From Bacteroidales bacterium (lineage in GTDB: Bacteria; Bacteroidota; Bacteroidia; Bacteroidales; Muribaculaceae), in contig QAMW01000047.1 in NCBI GenBank assembly GCA_003150235.1, positions 42,804-106,803 on the forward strand: a DNA stretch of 64,000 nucleotides, in the 5' to 3' direction. Made by a program: the position numbers and the translations under genes. Positions 1-9,800 of the stretch are shown here, piece by piece; within the stretch, counting starts at the first letter, position 1; every line of letters begins with the position of its first letter. Under the pieces are notes generated by a model. That model was not told the DNA's origin, searched no databases, and saw only the letters and a list, made by a program, of their open reading frames with translations.

Positions 1-123
1 CATCTATTTCCGGGGGTTTCGCTTCGCTCAACGCCCCGGCTAAACAAAGATTATCCCTGCGGGAAACAATTCCTCTTCCAATCACCTCACTCAAAGAAAT
101 TTCCCAAAATTTCTTGCAAAAAG

Positions 124-155
124 CTTGCAATCCGGCATCGCAATCGCTATATTTG
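124..155 (+). promoter_or_regulatory. Bacteroidetes-type promoter of the Rhs array
   Basis: A TTG at 125-127 is followed after 20 bases by TATATTTG at 148-155, which fits the Bacteroidetes -33/-7 pattern (TTTG, about 19-20 bases, TAnnTTTG). The expected transcription start is near 162, fifteen bases before the ATG at 177. It could drive the whole array downstream. Confidence 0.5.
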
Positions 156-176
156 TGAAAAACCAATCATCACATC

Positions 177-344
177 ATGAAAACGCCTCTCCCCGCTATA
201 TACGACTTCCACGCCCGACTGCAAATCCCCGACTTCGGTCGCTTCCACCGCCCCGACCACTTCTGCCACAAAACCTCGCATCTCTCCTCCTATCGACAAG
301 ATCCCACATGGTTTCTTAAAAAAGAAGATGATAAAAATCCGTAA
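177..344 (+). pseudogene. Remnant of an Rhs protein: signal start fused to core end
   Basis: This 55-residue frame starts MKTPLPAIYDFHARL and continues through a diverged copy of the Rhs core end seen intact at about 1240-1376 (HARLQIPDFGRF here against HARLQIPDLARF there). The usual NNTDPTG end of the core is lost; the frame runs on into QDPTWFLKKEDDKNP and stops. The first codons match a second copy at 5550, so this looks like a recombination joint between the secretion start of a former large Rhs gene and its core end. It is unlikely to be functional. A promoter lies just upstream. Confidence 0.55.
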
Positions 345-346
345 AT

Positions 347-952
347 ATGAGACTTACAATTTTAATTACCATCCTTAGTTTAATGTCTATAACCGGATGG
401 TCGCAAAACAAAGAGAATATACGCTTCCTTGGAGGGTATTCAAAAGATGAAAAAAATTTATATGTCGATTTTTTGAGAATTGACAGTGTCGTTATTGAAA
501 CAATTGCCCCCTTTGATATGGTATTTGGAGGTTTCAGCGTGAGCCGAAAACATTTTTCTGAGGTATTTGATTACCTTACTGAACAGGGGGTTTGGGAAAC
601 CTATAAGTTTAAAATTACTGCCGAAAAGGAAAGAATGTATTTTTCTGTAATCCTGAACAATCTTACCCCGTATGAGAAATCCGAGATTTCTATTTATCCG
701 GATGAAGTGCAGGACAATCCGGATCTTGATTGGCTTCATGTATTTAATCAAGGGAAACATTTATCAAATGATCCTCTTGAACTAAGAACCCGTATCAGGA
801 TATATTTTCGAGACGGGGATATAGTGACCGGTTTCGCTTCGTCGACCAGTTTGGACATCTTGAACTATAGGTATTATGCATCCACTCTTACCAGCTTAAT
901 TTGGGATTATGCTGCATATTTCCCGCAAGATAACCTGTTACGGAATAAATAA
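347..952 (+). CDS. Exported protein of unknown function, possible orphan immunity protein
   Basis: A 201-residue protein whose first 20 residues (MRLTILITILSLMSITGWSQ) form a clear signal peptide. The rest is AT-rich in codon use, has no transmembrane segment, and matches no family I recognise. It sits three bases after the Rhs remnant and just before the first intact Rhs-toxin gene. In this array every toxin gene is followed by a small exported protein, so this is probably the immunity gene of a toxin cassette that has been lost. That role is inferred from position only. Confidence 0.5.
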   Translation: MRLTILITILSLMSITGWSQNKENIRFLGGYSKDEKNLYVDFLRIDSVVIETIAPFDMVFGGFSVSRKHFSEVFDYLTEQGVWETYKFKITAEKERMYFSVILNNLTPYEKSEISIYPDEVQDNPDLDWLHVFNQGKHLSNDPLELRTRIRIYFRDGDIVTGFASSTSLDILNYRYYASTLTSLIWDYAAYFPQDNLLRNK

Positions 953-964
953 TGTGGCTATTCC

Positions 965-1945
965 ATGTCAGATCGATACAACTCTGTGGCGGTTAAGCGG
1001 GTGATGTTTGACGGGGGCTACGCCACCTTCGACGCGAAGGGTGTGCCCGGATGGCACTACTTCCTGTGCGACCATGCGGGCAGTGTGCGCGTGGTCGCCG
1101 ACATGTGGGGGCGCGCCGAGCAGATAAACCACTACTATCCCTACGGGCTGACTTTCGCCGATGCCGGTAAGGCTCCCGACCACCAGCCCTTCAAGTTCGG
1201 CGGCAAGGAGCTCGACGCAATGTACGGGCTCAACCTCCATGACTTCCATGCCCGGCTGCAGATCCCCGACCTCGCCCGCTTCGACCGACCAGACCCCCTC
1301 AGCTGGAAAATCCCGCACCTCTCCCCATATCTCTTCTGCGCCAACGACCCCGTCAACAACACCGACCCCACCGGAAAAATTGTTGAATATCTAGGTGCTG
1401 ATCCAGAACGTGAGGACGTAATTAAAACATGTATACAAACTCTCCGTAATAATAGTACGGTTTTTAATGAGGTTTACGATTGCCTGGAATCTCTATCCGA
1501 TGTGATAACTGTCGGACTTGGAATCACTTCTGATACTGGGAACGGCGAAAAGGCTCCTGGAGAATACAGGGTAGACGAAAAAGCCATAGTATTCAACATG
1601 TCGAATGAAAATCCATCCTATTCTGTAATCTCTGAAGAGTTTTATCATGCTTACCAGGAAGCGAACAAAACCTTTAACATCGGTGAGTGGAATCGCGAAT
1701 TTGAAGCAAAAGTCGCAACTTCAGTCATATGCGGAGAAGCCGGAGCGCCATTAGGCGCATATACGAATACAGACAACTTTTTTCTTGACGTATATCACAA
1801 TAAGCCTAATGTGTTTTCAAGCGATTTCGCCTCTAAATATATGTTTCATGGCAATAAATTTGCCAATTCATATAAGAATCTCACTCATTATAATGTCACT
1901 ATAAATAGCGTACCTAATACATTAAAATTTATACTACAAAAATGA
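965..1945 (+). CDS. Orphan Rhs core end with C-terminal toxin domain (EExxH type)
   Basis: Residues about 10-138 are the Rhs core end: DHAGSVRVVADMWGRAEQIN, then YYPYGLTF, then ANDPVNNTDPTG, where Rhs toxins switch to a variable domain. Residues about 140-326 are that domain, AT-rich and unlike the core. It contains SEEFYHAYQ, an EExxH motif that may be a variant zinc-metallopeptidase site. There is no signal peptide and only about 135 residues of Rhs core, so it cannot build a full Rhs shell; it is an orphan toxin tip, either silent or a recombination donor. The stop overlaps the next start (ATGA). The toxin activity is inferred. Confidence 0.6.
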   Translation: MSDRYNSVAVKRVMFDGGYATFDAKGVPGWHYFLCDHAGSVRVVADMWGRAEQINHYYPYGLTFADAGKAPDHQPFKFGGKELDAMYGLNLHDFHARLQIPDLARFDRPDPLSWKIPHLSPYLFCANDPVNNTDPTGKIVEYLGADPEREDVIKTCIQTLRNNSTVFNEVYDCLESLSDVITVGLGITSDTGNGEKAPGEYRVDEKAIVFNMSNENPSYSVISEEFYHAYQEANKTFNIGEWNREFEAKVATSVICGEAGAPLGAYTNTDNFFLDVYHNKPNVFSSDFASKYMFHGNKFANSYKNLTHYNVTINSVPNTLKFILQK

Positions 1946-2496
1946 AAAGAATTGTAATTCTCTTAGCATGTCTTATTTTCATGGTTGGCATTAATGGTAA
2001 AATCAGAGTCTATACTCGTAATGACCAAGCTATCATGGACATATATAGTGCCTATTTGGCGTTAGCCTTACTAAAGGAAGAAAACAGGTATTTGCTATTT
2101 ACATTACTTGATCGCCCAAATGAGAGATTAACAATAAAATCGCTCTTAAGGCCTGACGACAACTTAGAGATGATCAACGTGTCCAAAAAACCTCTTTCAT
2201 TTACTTCAGAAGATGCTGACTCTCTTTTTTTAAGAATTAAAAAAGAGTTTTTTAAATCAGACACTATCGTTTGCTATGGAGTCTATGGTTGTTACAATCT
2301 TAATCCGCAAGAAGATTTTGACTATCTTAACTGCGTTCATACGGCACCTTTCAGTTCTTACCCTTTTCAAGAAGCAGTCAAAAAATCTGGGGCAAAGACT
2401 GATGATGAGAAAATTGAAGTCTTAAAGGATTGGATAAATGAAGTAATTAAACAGAAAAGGATGATGTCAACCAATCCAAGGAAATATTTGAAATGA
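1942..2496 (+). CDS. Putative exported immunity protein
   Basis: A 184-residue protein beginning MKRIVILLACLIFMVGINGK, a signal peptide. The mature part has no recognised domain. Its ATG overlaps the stop of the preceding Rhs-toxin gene by four bases, which implies translational coupling. That arrangement and the export signal suggest immunity to the EExxH toxin, acting in the periplasm. The stop again overlaps the next toxin gene by four bases. The function is inferred from layout. Confidence 0.5.
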   Translation: MKRIVILLACLIFMVGINGKIRVYTRNDQAIMDIYSAYLALALLKEENRYLLFTLLDRPNERLTIKSLLRPDDNLEMINVSKKPLSFTSEDADSLFLRIKKEFFKSDTIVCYGVYGCYNLNPQEDFDYLNCVHTAPFSSYPFQEAVKKSGAKTDDEKIEVLKDWINEVIKQKRMMSTNPRKYLK

Positions 2497-3389
2497 TGCT
2501 CTTCTATACAAGACAGACTTTGATTGTCGAATCATTCTTCGTGAACTATATTGAAAACCCTCATACCGGGAAAGTTCCCGACCACCAGCCCTGCAAGTTC
2601 GGCGGCAAGGAGCTGGACGCAATGTACGGGCTCAACCCCCACGACTTCCACGCCCGGATGCAAATCCCCGACCTCGGTCGCTTCGACCGCCCCGACCCCC
2701 TCTGCTGGAAAACCCCGCACCTCTCCCCATACATCTTCTGCGCCAACGACCCCGTCAACAACACCGACCCCACCGGGATGGTAGTAATTGCAAATAGCAA
2801 AAGAGAACAACAACTATTGTTATATACCTTAACGCCACGAGATGCGGCATTTGTCAAATTTGAGAATGGAGTCATCGACCAATCATTGATGAACTCACAT
2901 AGTTCGGAAAGCACTAATTTCAACATGCTAAAAGAAATGTCAAATTCAGATTTTGAAGTCAACATTAATATTTCTTCCGGATTTGAATATAAGGATGATA
3001 ACGGTAATATTGGATATCGTTCAATGGGTGAAATTGATTATGAACCTGACTTCGCGGATTTTGCATTCAAAAATTGTGACGGGAATACCACAGGAGAAAC
3101 CGGATTTTTGGGCAAGGCATTGCTCCCTGGAACCGGTGGAGGAGGTCAGAACTCAATCGATGAAAATATCTCAGTACATGTGAATCAGAATGTAAGTACC
3201 ATTGGTGGAGCCGAGACTTTAAGTCATGAATTGTACGGACATGCCTTGATATATGTCAGAACACAGGACCGAAAATTATCGGGTCACGATTCCCCAAATT
3301 GGGTAGAAAACAATCATTATTTAGAAAAAATGATACTGAAAGCTCGTGAAGAAACTATTGATAACATGAATCTTTGGAAATGTAATTAG
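2493..3389 (+). CDS. Orphan Rhs fragment with HExxH metallopeptidase-like toxin domain
   Basis: The first 27 residues (starting MMLFYTRQTLIVESFF) are unrelated to Rhs and look like read-through of a junction. Rhs core begins abruptly at GKVPDHQPCKFGGKELDAMY, so more of the core is lost than in its neighbours, and ends at NNTDPTG near residue 95. The variable C-terminal domain (about 96-298) contains LSHELYGHALIY, a classic HExxH zincin site, in a Gly-rich context. It is probably a metallopeptidase toxin tip. The start codon sits inside the upstream stop. Expression as a functional toxin is doubtful given the missing shell. Confidence 0.6.
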   Translation: MMLFYTRQTLIVESFFVNYIENPHTGKVPDHQPCKFGGKELDAMYGLNPHDFHARMQIPDLGRFDRPDPLCWKTPHLSPYIFCANDPVNNTDPTGMVVIANSKREQQLLLYTLTPRDAAFVKFENGVIDQSLMNSHSSESTNFNMLKEMSNSDFEVNINISSGFEYKDDNGNIGYRSMGEIDYEPDFADFAFKNCDGNTTGETGFLGKALLPGTGGGGQNSIDENISVHVNQNVSTIGGAETLSHELYGHALIYVRTQDRKLSGHDSPNWVENNHYLEKMILKAREETIDNMNLWKCN

Positions 3390-3393
3390 GAGT

Positions 3394-3978
3394 ATGAATA
3401 AGATTTTGATAAATATTTTATGTATATTTGTTTTTAGTATGACAATGTCAGGGCAAATGCTTAATTCCGACAATACTAAAATCATAGAAAACAAGAATTT
3501 CACAGAAACCATTGAATCTTCCAACTATATAATAGAGAGAGATACTATATGGTCAAAAATATGCAGTATTAATAATACCTCTAACGATACTCTTTGGGTG
3601 ATGTTTGAAAAGGACGACAGACTCTCCAATGACTATGACATGGTACATCATAGATTTTTTTATTCAAAGCCTGAGATAGGAAGGGTTAGAGCCTTTTCTT
3701 ATCTTTTGGATGGCAATGTGAATTTCACGTTGGACCTATTTAATGTATTCTTTAAATTAGTCTTACCGAACCGATTTTTTAATATCATAATCGCAGGTGA
3801 ATCTGTGACAGAAATAGATTTTTTAATATCTAAAATAAGGATTATCCCACAATCTTTTATATTCGATAATTTCGGATTAATAAAACGCCATTGTAAAGAT
3901 TTTGACAAACAGGTATTCTATACAAAAGATAATCTGTTAATTACTCGCCAAATGCTGAAACATGCTTTACAGGAATAA
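3394..3978 (+). CDS. Putative exported immunity protein
   Basis: A 194-residue protein with an N-terminal signal peptide (MNKILINILCIFVFSMTMSG) and no recognised domain, rich in Asn, Ile and Phe and AT-rich in codons. It starts four bases after the HExxH toxin gene and overlaps the next Rhs-toxin frame by 17 bases. By position it is the partner of the HExxH toxin. No sequence motif confirms this. Confidence 0.48.
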   Translation: MNKILINILCIFVFSMTMSGQMLNSDNTKIIENKNFTETIESSNYIIERDTIWSKICSINNTSNDTLWVMFEKDDRLSNDYDMVHHRFFYSKPEIGRVRAFSYLLDGNVNFTLDLFNVFFKLVLPNRFFNIIIAGESVTEIDFLISKIRIIPQSFIFDNFGLIKRHCKDFDKQVFYTKDNLLITRQMLKHALQE

Positions 3979-4987
3979 ATTGCAGAATGACAAAATGCTG
4001 ACCTCAGTGTCCCGTATCTACGAAAACGGGGCGGTGAAGCGGATGATGTTTGACGGAGGCTACGCCACTTTCAGTGAGGCGGGTGTGCCCGGGTGGCACT
4101 ACTTCCTGTGCGACCATGAGGGGAGTGTGCGCGTGGTCGCCGACATGTGGGGGCGCGCCGAGCAGATAAATCACTACTACCCCTACGGGCTGACATTCGC
4201 CGACGCCGGGAAGGCTCCCGACCATCAGCCCTTCAAGTTCGGCGGCAAGGAGCTCGACGCAATGTACGGGCTCAACCTCCACGACTTCCACGCCCGGCTG
4301 CAAATCCCCGACCTCGGTCGTTTCGACCGACCCGACCCCCTCTGCGAGAAAACCCCGCACCTCTCCCCATACCTCTTCTGCGCAAACGACCCCGTCAACA
4401 ACACCGACCCCACCGGAATGGATATCTGGGATGTTGATCAATGGGGTAAAATCCTGAACCGGACAGAAAATAAGGACATGGACCAGATTAGGCTCGTGAA
4501 CGAAGATCGCAGTCAACGTCAGGACAAGGATGGCAACGACCTCACCCTTGAATTTGACTACGGGACAATTGAGAGTCAGGAGACCATATCGACCGGAAAA
4601 GAATCCAACTTTGAGGTCTATAAGGTAAGGGGCGACGCAAACGCCACAAAGCTCTTCGAGTTCCTCAGCAACAACATATCGATCGAGCCAAACCAGGTCG
4701 AGTTCAGCCATATTATGACCGGTATGGCAGGCGACCAAGGTCTCAATTTCATCTCGACCGGTCACATGAAAGGCGCCGAGCCCGGAATGTCATACCTGTA
4801 TGCAACCCAGTTGCAATATTACTACACCATCAGGGAAATGAACCACAGTCATCCGGTGGGAGACGAGTTTGACAACATCGATGAAACTTTTATCAAGCAA
4901 GTAACAGAAAACCAAAGAAATAATAAATTTTTAATTCCTAAATTTAGTATATATCATGTTCCCACTAAAAAATACATTAAATATTAA
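3962..4987 (+). CDS. Orphan Rhs core end with JAB-like toxin domain
   Basis: Rhs core occupies residues about 20-155 (MMFDGGYATF, DHEGSVRVVADMWG, ANDPVNNTDPTG). The tip domain (about 156-341) ends with REMNHSHPVGDEFDNID, the HxHP...D pattern of JAB/JAMM metallopeptidases as found in the JAB-like toxin family of Bacteroidetes Rhs proteins. The start is uncertain: ATG at 3962 overlaps the previous gene, and ATG at 3995 (MLTSVSRIYENGA) is an alternative. Like its neighbours it lacks a signal peptide and most of the Rhs shell. The tip is less AT-rich than the other two. Confidence 0.65.
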   Translation: MLYRNKLQNDKMLTSVSRIYENGAVKRMMFDGGYATFSEAGVPGWHYFLCDHEGSVRVVADMWGRAEQINHYYPYGLTFADAGKAPDHQPFKFGGKELDAMYGLNLHDFHARLQIPDLGRFDRPDPLCEKTPHLSPYLFCANDPVNNTDPTGMDIWDVDQWGKILNRTENKDMDQIRLVNEDRSQRQDKDGNDLTLEFDYGTIESQETISTGKESNFEVYKVRGDANATKLFEFLSNNISIEPNQVEFSHIMTGMAGDQGLNFISTGHMKGAEPGMSYLYATQLQYYYTIREMNHSHPVGDEFDNIDETFIKQVTENQRNNKFLIPKFSIYHVPTKKYIKY

Positions 4988-4991
4988 ATTC

Positions 4992-5519
4992 ATGCTTATG
5001 TTGTCTCTGTTATCCGTAGCATATCCTGTTTCAGCATGGCATTATAATGAAAAAACGGATAAAATGCATACAACACTTAAAAAAGTGGATATTTTAGACA
5101 CTAATTTCATAGTTCAATTAGATTCTCTACTAAAGACTACTCATCTAAAGAATGCGCCATATTTCAAGTTCAATTTTGGAAGAATAGATTCATGTATTCC
5201 TCTAGATGATGGAACTAAGTATTATCTTCTAAAGACTACTCCTCCTTTTAATGAATTGGATGAGTTATATATTAATATCTGGGGGGACGATTATCCTGAC
5301 GATGTTTTTGGAGAGTGGGGGCTTAAATATAAGACCAAATATTTCATTTTTCCTCGCAACTCTCCACAGGGACTTATTCAAGAAAAAAAATTACTGCAAG
5401 ATTTCGATTTTACCGCTGACTTGGTCATAAAAAGTATGACACGGCAGCCCATTGTTGTTAAATGGATTAAAGATAAGGGATTTGTCATAATGAATAAAGA
5501 CACATTTGTCTTCATGTGA
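4992..5519 (+). CDS. Putative exported immunity protein for the JAB-like toxin
   Basis: Begins MLMLSLLSVAYPVSAW, a signal peptide, five bases after the stop of the JAB-like toxin gene. A longer frame from ATG 4956 overlaps the toxin gene by 32 bases and also gives a plausible signal. The mature protein (about 160 residues) has no recognised family. Position and export suggest periplasmic immunity. The function is inferred. Confidence 0.48.
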   Translation: MLMLSLLSVAYPVSAWHYNEKTDKMHTTLKKVDILDTNFIVQLDSLLKTTHLKNAPYFKFNFGRIDSCIPLDDGTKYYLLKTTPPFNELDELYINIWGDDYPDDVFGEWGLKYKTKYFIFPRNSPQGLIQEKKLLQDFDFTADLVIKSMTRQPIVVKWIKDKGFVIMNKDTFVFM

Positions 5520-5544
5520 CAATATCTGTGGCAATGTGGTGGAT

Positions 5545-5630
5545 ACATCATGAAAACGCCTCTCCTCGCTATATTACCGGCTGCATCAATAACCGCCACT
5601 AAAATTCGCAATCATGAAAGATATTTTTGA
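5545..5630 (+). repeat. Second copy of the Rhs start region with truncated signal-peptide frame
   Basis: Bases 5545-5574 repeat 172-201 with one mismatch (T for C). From ATG 5550 the frame reads MKTPLLAILPAASITATK and stops at 5630, inside the next gene. It resembles a severed signal peptide. The two copies bracket the cassette array and mark a likely recombination site. Confidence 0.5.
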
Positions 5631-5994
5631 CGGAATTAATTACTGGATTTATTGGTACGAATACAGGATATGGGGCGGAAGTTGGAACATCTTTCTTCAT
5701 TTAGCTATAATGTTTTTAATGTTCTGTATGTTGCTTTTCGGCATTATGTTCACACGATATAATATAATCCTTCACTTAAGGACAGGTGCACCTATAAGAC
5801 TCATACCGCTAATTTCTCTTGGTTTAACATTATGCCTGGCGATATATTTATTATGGAAAAGGAGATACAAGGTTATTTTGTCTCAACATGACAAATTTCG
5901 TAGACCTAAATATATAATCTGGACAATATCCATAGTCGTGCTTGCAGTGATTGGGGGGCTTGGTCCGTGGCCCTATCTCGCACTTACCGAATGA
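5614..5994 (+). CDS. Small integral membrane protein, unknown function
   Basis: A 126-residue protein with three predicted membrane spans: about 26-50 (FLHLAIMFLMFCMLLFGIMF), 63-81 (LIPLISLGLTLCLAIYLL) and 102-122 (IIWTISIVVLAVIGGLG). A basic loop (RRYKV...KFRRPKY) lies between spans 2 and 3. I recognise no family. It overlaps the truncated signal-peptide frame at 5550-5630. It may be a leftover of the Rhs array or a membrane-bound immunity protein. Confidence 0.55.
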   Translation: MKDIFDGINYWIYWYEYRIWGGSWNIFLHLAIMFLMFCMLLFGIMFTRYNIILHLRTGAPIRLIPLISLGLTLCLAIYLLWKRRYKVILSQHDKFRRPKYIIWTISIVVLAVIGGLGPWPYLALTE

Positions 5995-6014
5995 ACCGAT
6001 TTAAAAATCTTGAT

Positions 6015-6644
6015 ATGAAGCGATTATTGGTTTTGATTTTGGTGATTGCGGCGATGACGCCGGTGTATGTCGACGCGCAGCGGCGAGCAAAGGGAGCCGT
6101 GCCGCCGCTCAAAGAAATCGTAAAGGAGGTTTTTGTAAAGGAATTTGGCATGGGAAAGCCCAATACAGTAAGAATCACCCACATGTATGACGCGTTGACC
6201 AAATCTAAAATTCTCGAGCTGGTCGATACCCAAAAACGTCCTGACACACTATATATCAAGTTCTCGATGCCCAGTGATGGTAGTATCAATGGGGTTGAAG
6301 CATGGCACAAAGGAGGGAAAGAATATGTGAGTCGATTGGAGGAAGACATAAATAACATAAATGAACGGCGTCGCAAACGCTACGAGAAACTCAACATTAA
6401 ATGGTATTATGAGAATTCATATTTTGTTATGGAATCATCATGGTTGGAGGACAAATCGAAGGTAGGAATATACGATTTAGTTTATTCTTGGGACAAAACG
6501 AGGTTAGACAACTATTTCAAGGAAAGGTTCAATAGAGTTTATGACATTGATAGCGAAACCTTTATCAGGATAATCCGGAATCGCAACAGTTACAGTTTCG
6601 ACAGCTATACGGGGTATTATCGCAAAGGCGGTGTAAATTATTGA
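6015..6644 (+). CDS. Exported protein of unknown function
   Basis: The start at 6015 was chosen because it opens directly with a signal peptide (MKRLLVLILVIAAMTPVYVDA, cleaved before QRRAKG). Upstream in-frame ATGs at 5967 and 5991 would put charged residues before the signal. The 209-residue product is basic (a run of NERRRKRYEK) and has no family I recognise. It is the last gene of the Rhs region and is less AT-rich than the immunity genes. A large inverted repeat follows it. Confidence 0.55.
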   Translation: MKRLLVLILVIAAMTPVYVDAQRRAKGAVPPLKEIVKEVFVKEFGMGKPNTVRITHMYDALTKSKILELVDTQKRPDTLYIKFSMPSDGSINGVEAWHKGGKEYVSRLEEDINNINERRRKRYEKLNIKWYYENSYFVMESSWLEDKSKVGIYDLVYSWDKTRLDNYFKERFNRVYDIDSETFIRIIRNRNSYSFDSYTGYYRKGGVNY

Positions 6645-6691
6645 CTCTTTTACCGGCTGCGCTCACCCCATGAAAGGATTGAGCATAAGAT

Positions 6692-6743
6692 GTTTCCGAC
6701 AGGAATCATCCCGGAGCAGGATTGATGATTCTCTGTCGGAAAC
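6692..6743. repeat. Large inverted repeat in intergenic region
   Basis: GTTTCCGACAG followed by AATCATC pairs with GATGATT followed by CTGTCGGAAAC, giving two near-contiguous stem blocks around a short loop. It lies between convergent genes and could act as a bidirectional terminator. Related pieces (CCGACAGG/AATCATC against CCGCAGGG/AATCATC) occur near 21160-21230 and 46550-46575, so it also belongs to the dispersed intergenic repeats of this genome. Confidence 0.5.
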
Positions 6744-6805
6744 CTACGGAATTGCTATTTATCCCTCTCTTCGTCTGTATCTCGCCATGCAGACGGGATA
6801 ACTCG

Positions 6806-9800
6806 TCAGACTGAGGTCATCTTGTCGTCGTCGGTGGGAGCGGGCACGGTGTCCACGTCCTTGAATAGTTTGCCAAGCACATTTTCCTGGAATTTCTGCA
6901 TGAGTTCCCAGAAGTTCGGGACAAACAGTGTGCCGAGTATTGCGTTCATAAGCATACCGAACACCACCGCCGAGCCGAGAGCCACGCGGCTTTCCGCGCC
7001 TGCTCCGTGGGCAAACATCATAGGCATCACACCGAAGATAAACGCTATCGCCGTCATCATGATCGGGCGGAAACGTATCACGCCGGCATTCTGCGCCGAC
7101 TGCCGCAGGTCCATTCCCGTGCGACGGAAATAAGTGGCATACTCCACGATAAGGATGGCGTTTTTAGCCGACAATCCGAGAAGGAGGATAAGACCTATCT
7201 GGGTATAGATACTGATGCTCTGACTCATGAAAATCGAGCCAAGTACCGTACCAAGTATGGCGACAGGCATTGACAGCACTACTGCTATCGGGTCGGTCCA
7301 GCTCTCATATTGCGCGGCAAGCACAAGCAGCGTCAGGATGATGGCGAATATAAACACTACAGTAACCGTAGTACCGGATTGGGTCTCCTGATACGCCTCA
7401 CCGGTCCATGCGTAAGAATAATTGCTTCCGAGAGTCTTATCCACAAGCTCCTCCATCGCTTTTATACCGTCGCTTGAGCTTACGCCCTTGGCAAGGTTGG
7501 CGGTGACCGCCGCCGTGCCGTACATATTGTAGCGCGACGCCGTAGGCTCCCCCATCGAGGGACGTATTGTGGTAAATGATGCAAACGGCACCATCTCCCC
7601 GTCGGCGTTACGCACACTGAGCCTCATCACATCGTCGATATTGCCTCTGGCATTGGCATCGCCCTTTACCGTCACCTGATAAACCCTGCCAAATTCAGTG
7701 AAGTCATTTACATAGCTTCCTCCCATGTAAGCCCCGAGTGTGGAAAATATATCTTCCATAGTCAAGCCCTGCAGCTTCACCTTGTCACGGTCTATGTCAA
7801 GACTATACTGAGGCACTACACCCTGATACAGGCTCGTGATTGATGCTATGCGGTCATCATCCTTCGCCGCTTCCTGGAGGCTTGCGATGGCTTTCATCAT
7901 CTCCGACGCACCGAGATTGTTTATATCCAGAATCTGCATTTCAAGACCCGATGACATGCCGAGACCCGGAATCGTCGACGGGTTGACCGAGAAGATAATC
8001 GCCTCCTGATAACGTGACGCGATACTGCTCACGCTATCTATGATGGCAAACACGCTCTGCCCCGCCTTCTTGCGCTCCTTCCACGGTTTCAGCACCACGA
8101 AAAGCGAGCCCATGTTTGACGATGCGCCGCCACCCATAAACGAGAAACCCGATATCGCCATAACATCTGCGACTTCCGGAAGCTCCTTGCGTATCTGATA
8201 TGACAGGTCGTTGACCACCTTTTCAGTGCGTTCAAGCGACGCACCTTCCGGGAGTTGGATAGATGACATGAAATATCCCTGATCCTCCTGAGGCACATAG
8301 CTTGTAGGCCACATCAGGAACGCGATGACGCCCGCTACTGCGATTACTACATACACAGCCAATGACCAGCCGGCATGCTTGAGCATCTTCCCGATGGAAT
8401 TTTTGTAAAAATTCTCTACGGCATTATACCCCTTGTTGAACACACGGTAAATGACGTTTTTCGTGTTCTTGTTGCGGGGGGTGAGGAAAAGCGCACACAT
8501 CGCCGGAGTGAAGGTAAGGGCGTTGAAACCTGAAAATGCGGTCGACACGGCAATGGTCAACGCAAACTGCTTGTAAAGCTGCCCCGTGATACCGCTTACA
8601 AACGCCGTAGGGATAAACACCGAAAGCAACACAAGCACCTCGCCCACGACAGGACCGGTCAACTCGTTCATAGCCTTTTCCGCAGCCTGCCGCCGTGACA
8701 GTTTCCCCTCATCCACAAGACGGGCACAATCCTCCACTACCACTATGGCGTCATCCACCACTATGGCTATCGCAAGCACCAGTCCGAACAGCGTAAGTGT
8801 ATTTATCGTGAATCCCATCAGCTTCATCACCGCAAACGTGGCTATCAACGACACCGGGATAGTGAGCATCGGTATTATCACAGCCCTCCAGTTCTGCAGG
8901 AATATCAGTATCACAATCATCACGATAAGAGCCGTCTCCACAAATGTCACAAGCACCTCATCAATCGAGGCTGTAACGAAATCGGAGGTGTCGAGCACCA
9001 CATTGTATTTCACGCCCGGCGGGAAATACTGGCTCAGGCGGTCAAGCTCGGCACGTGCCGCCTTCGACACGGAGAGCGCATTGGCTCCCGGAAGTTGCTT
9101 TATGCCAAGAAGAGCAGCCTGCTTTCCCGACACAAGCGTGGTCGCGGTATAACTCTGGCTACCCAAATCCACTTTCGCGACATCCCGCAGACGCAGTATG
9201 CCGTTGCCGTCAGTGCGTATCACGATGTTGGCAAATTCCTCGGCGGTCTGCAGTTCGCCGCGGGAAGTAAGGGTGAACTGAAACGCATCGTTACTGTTAT
9301 TAGGCGCGGCACCTACCTCGCCGGCCGAAACTTCCATGTTCTGTGACTGAATGGCGGCATATACATCGGAAGGTGTAAGTCCGCGCAGCCTCATCAGTTC
9401 CGGGTCAAGCCACACCCTCATGCTGTAGTCACCGCCGCCAAACGCTTCCACTCCGCCGACACCCTTGACACGCGACAGTGCGTTGACAAGGTTGATATTG
9501 GCGTAATTGGTAAGGTACAGCGCGTCATATCTCCCGGTGCTGTCCCCCTCAAGCGAACAGAAAAGCACGATGTTGGTCGACTCCTTGTTGACTGATATAC
9601 CCTGCTCCTTTACCGACTCGGGCAAGGTTGCCTCCGCCTGGCTCAATCGGTTCTGCACGTTTATTGCCGCCTGGTCGATATCTGTACCAAGCTCAAAGGT
9701 GATGGTAAGCATATAGCTTCCGTCAGAGCCGGAATTGGAGCTCATGTAGAGCATGTTCTCCACACCGTTGACCTGCTCCTCGATAGGGACACCGACTGTA

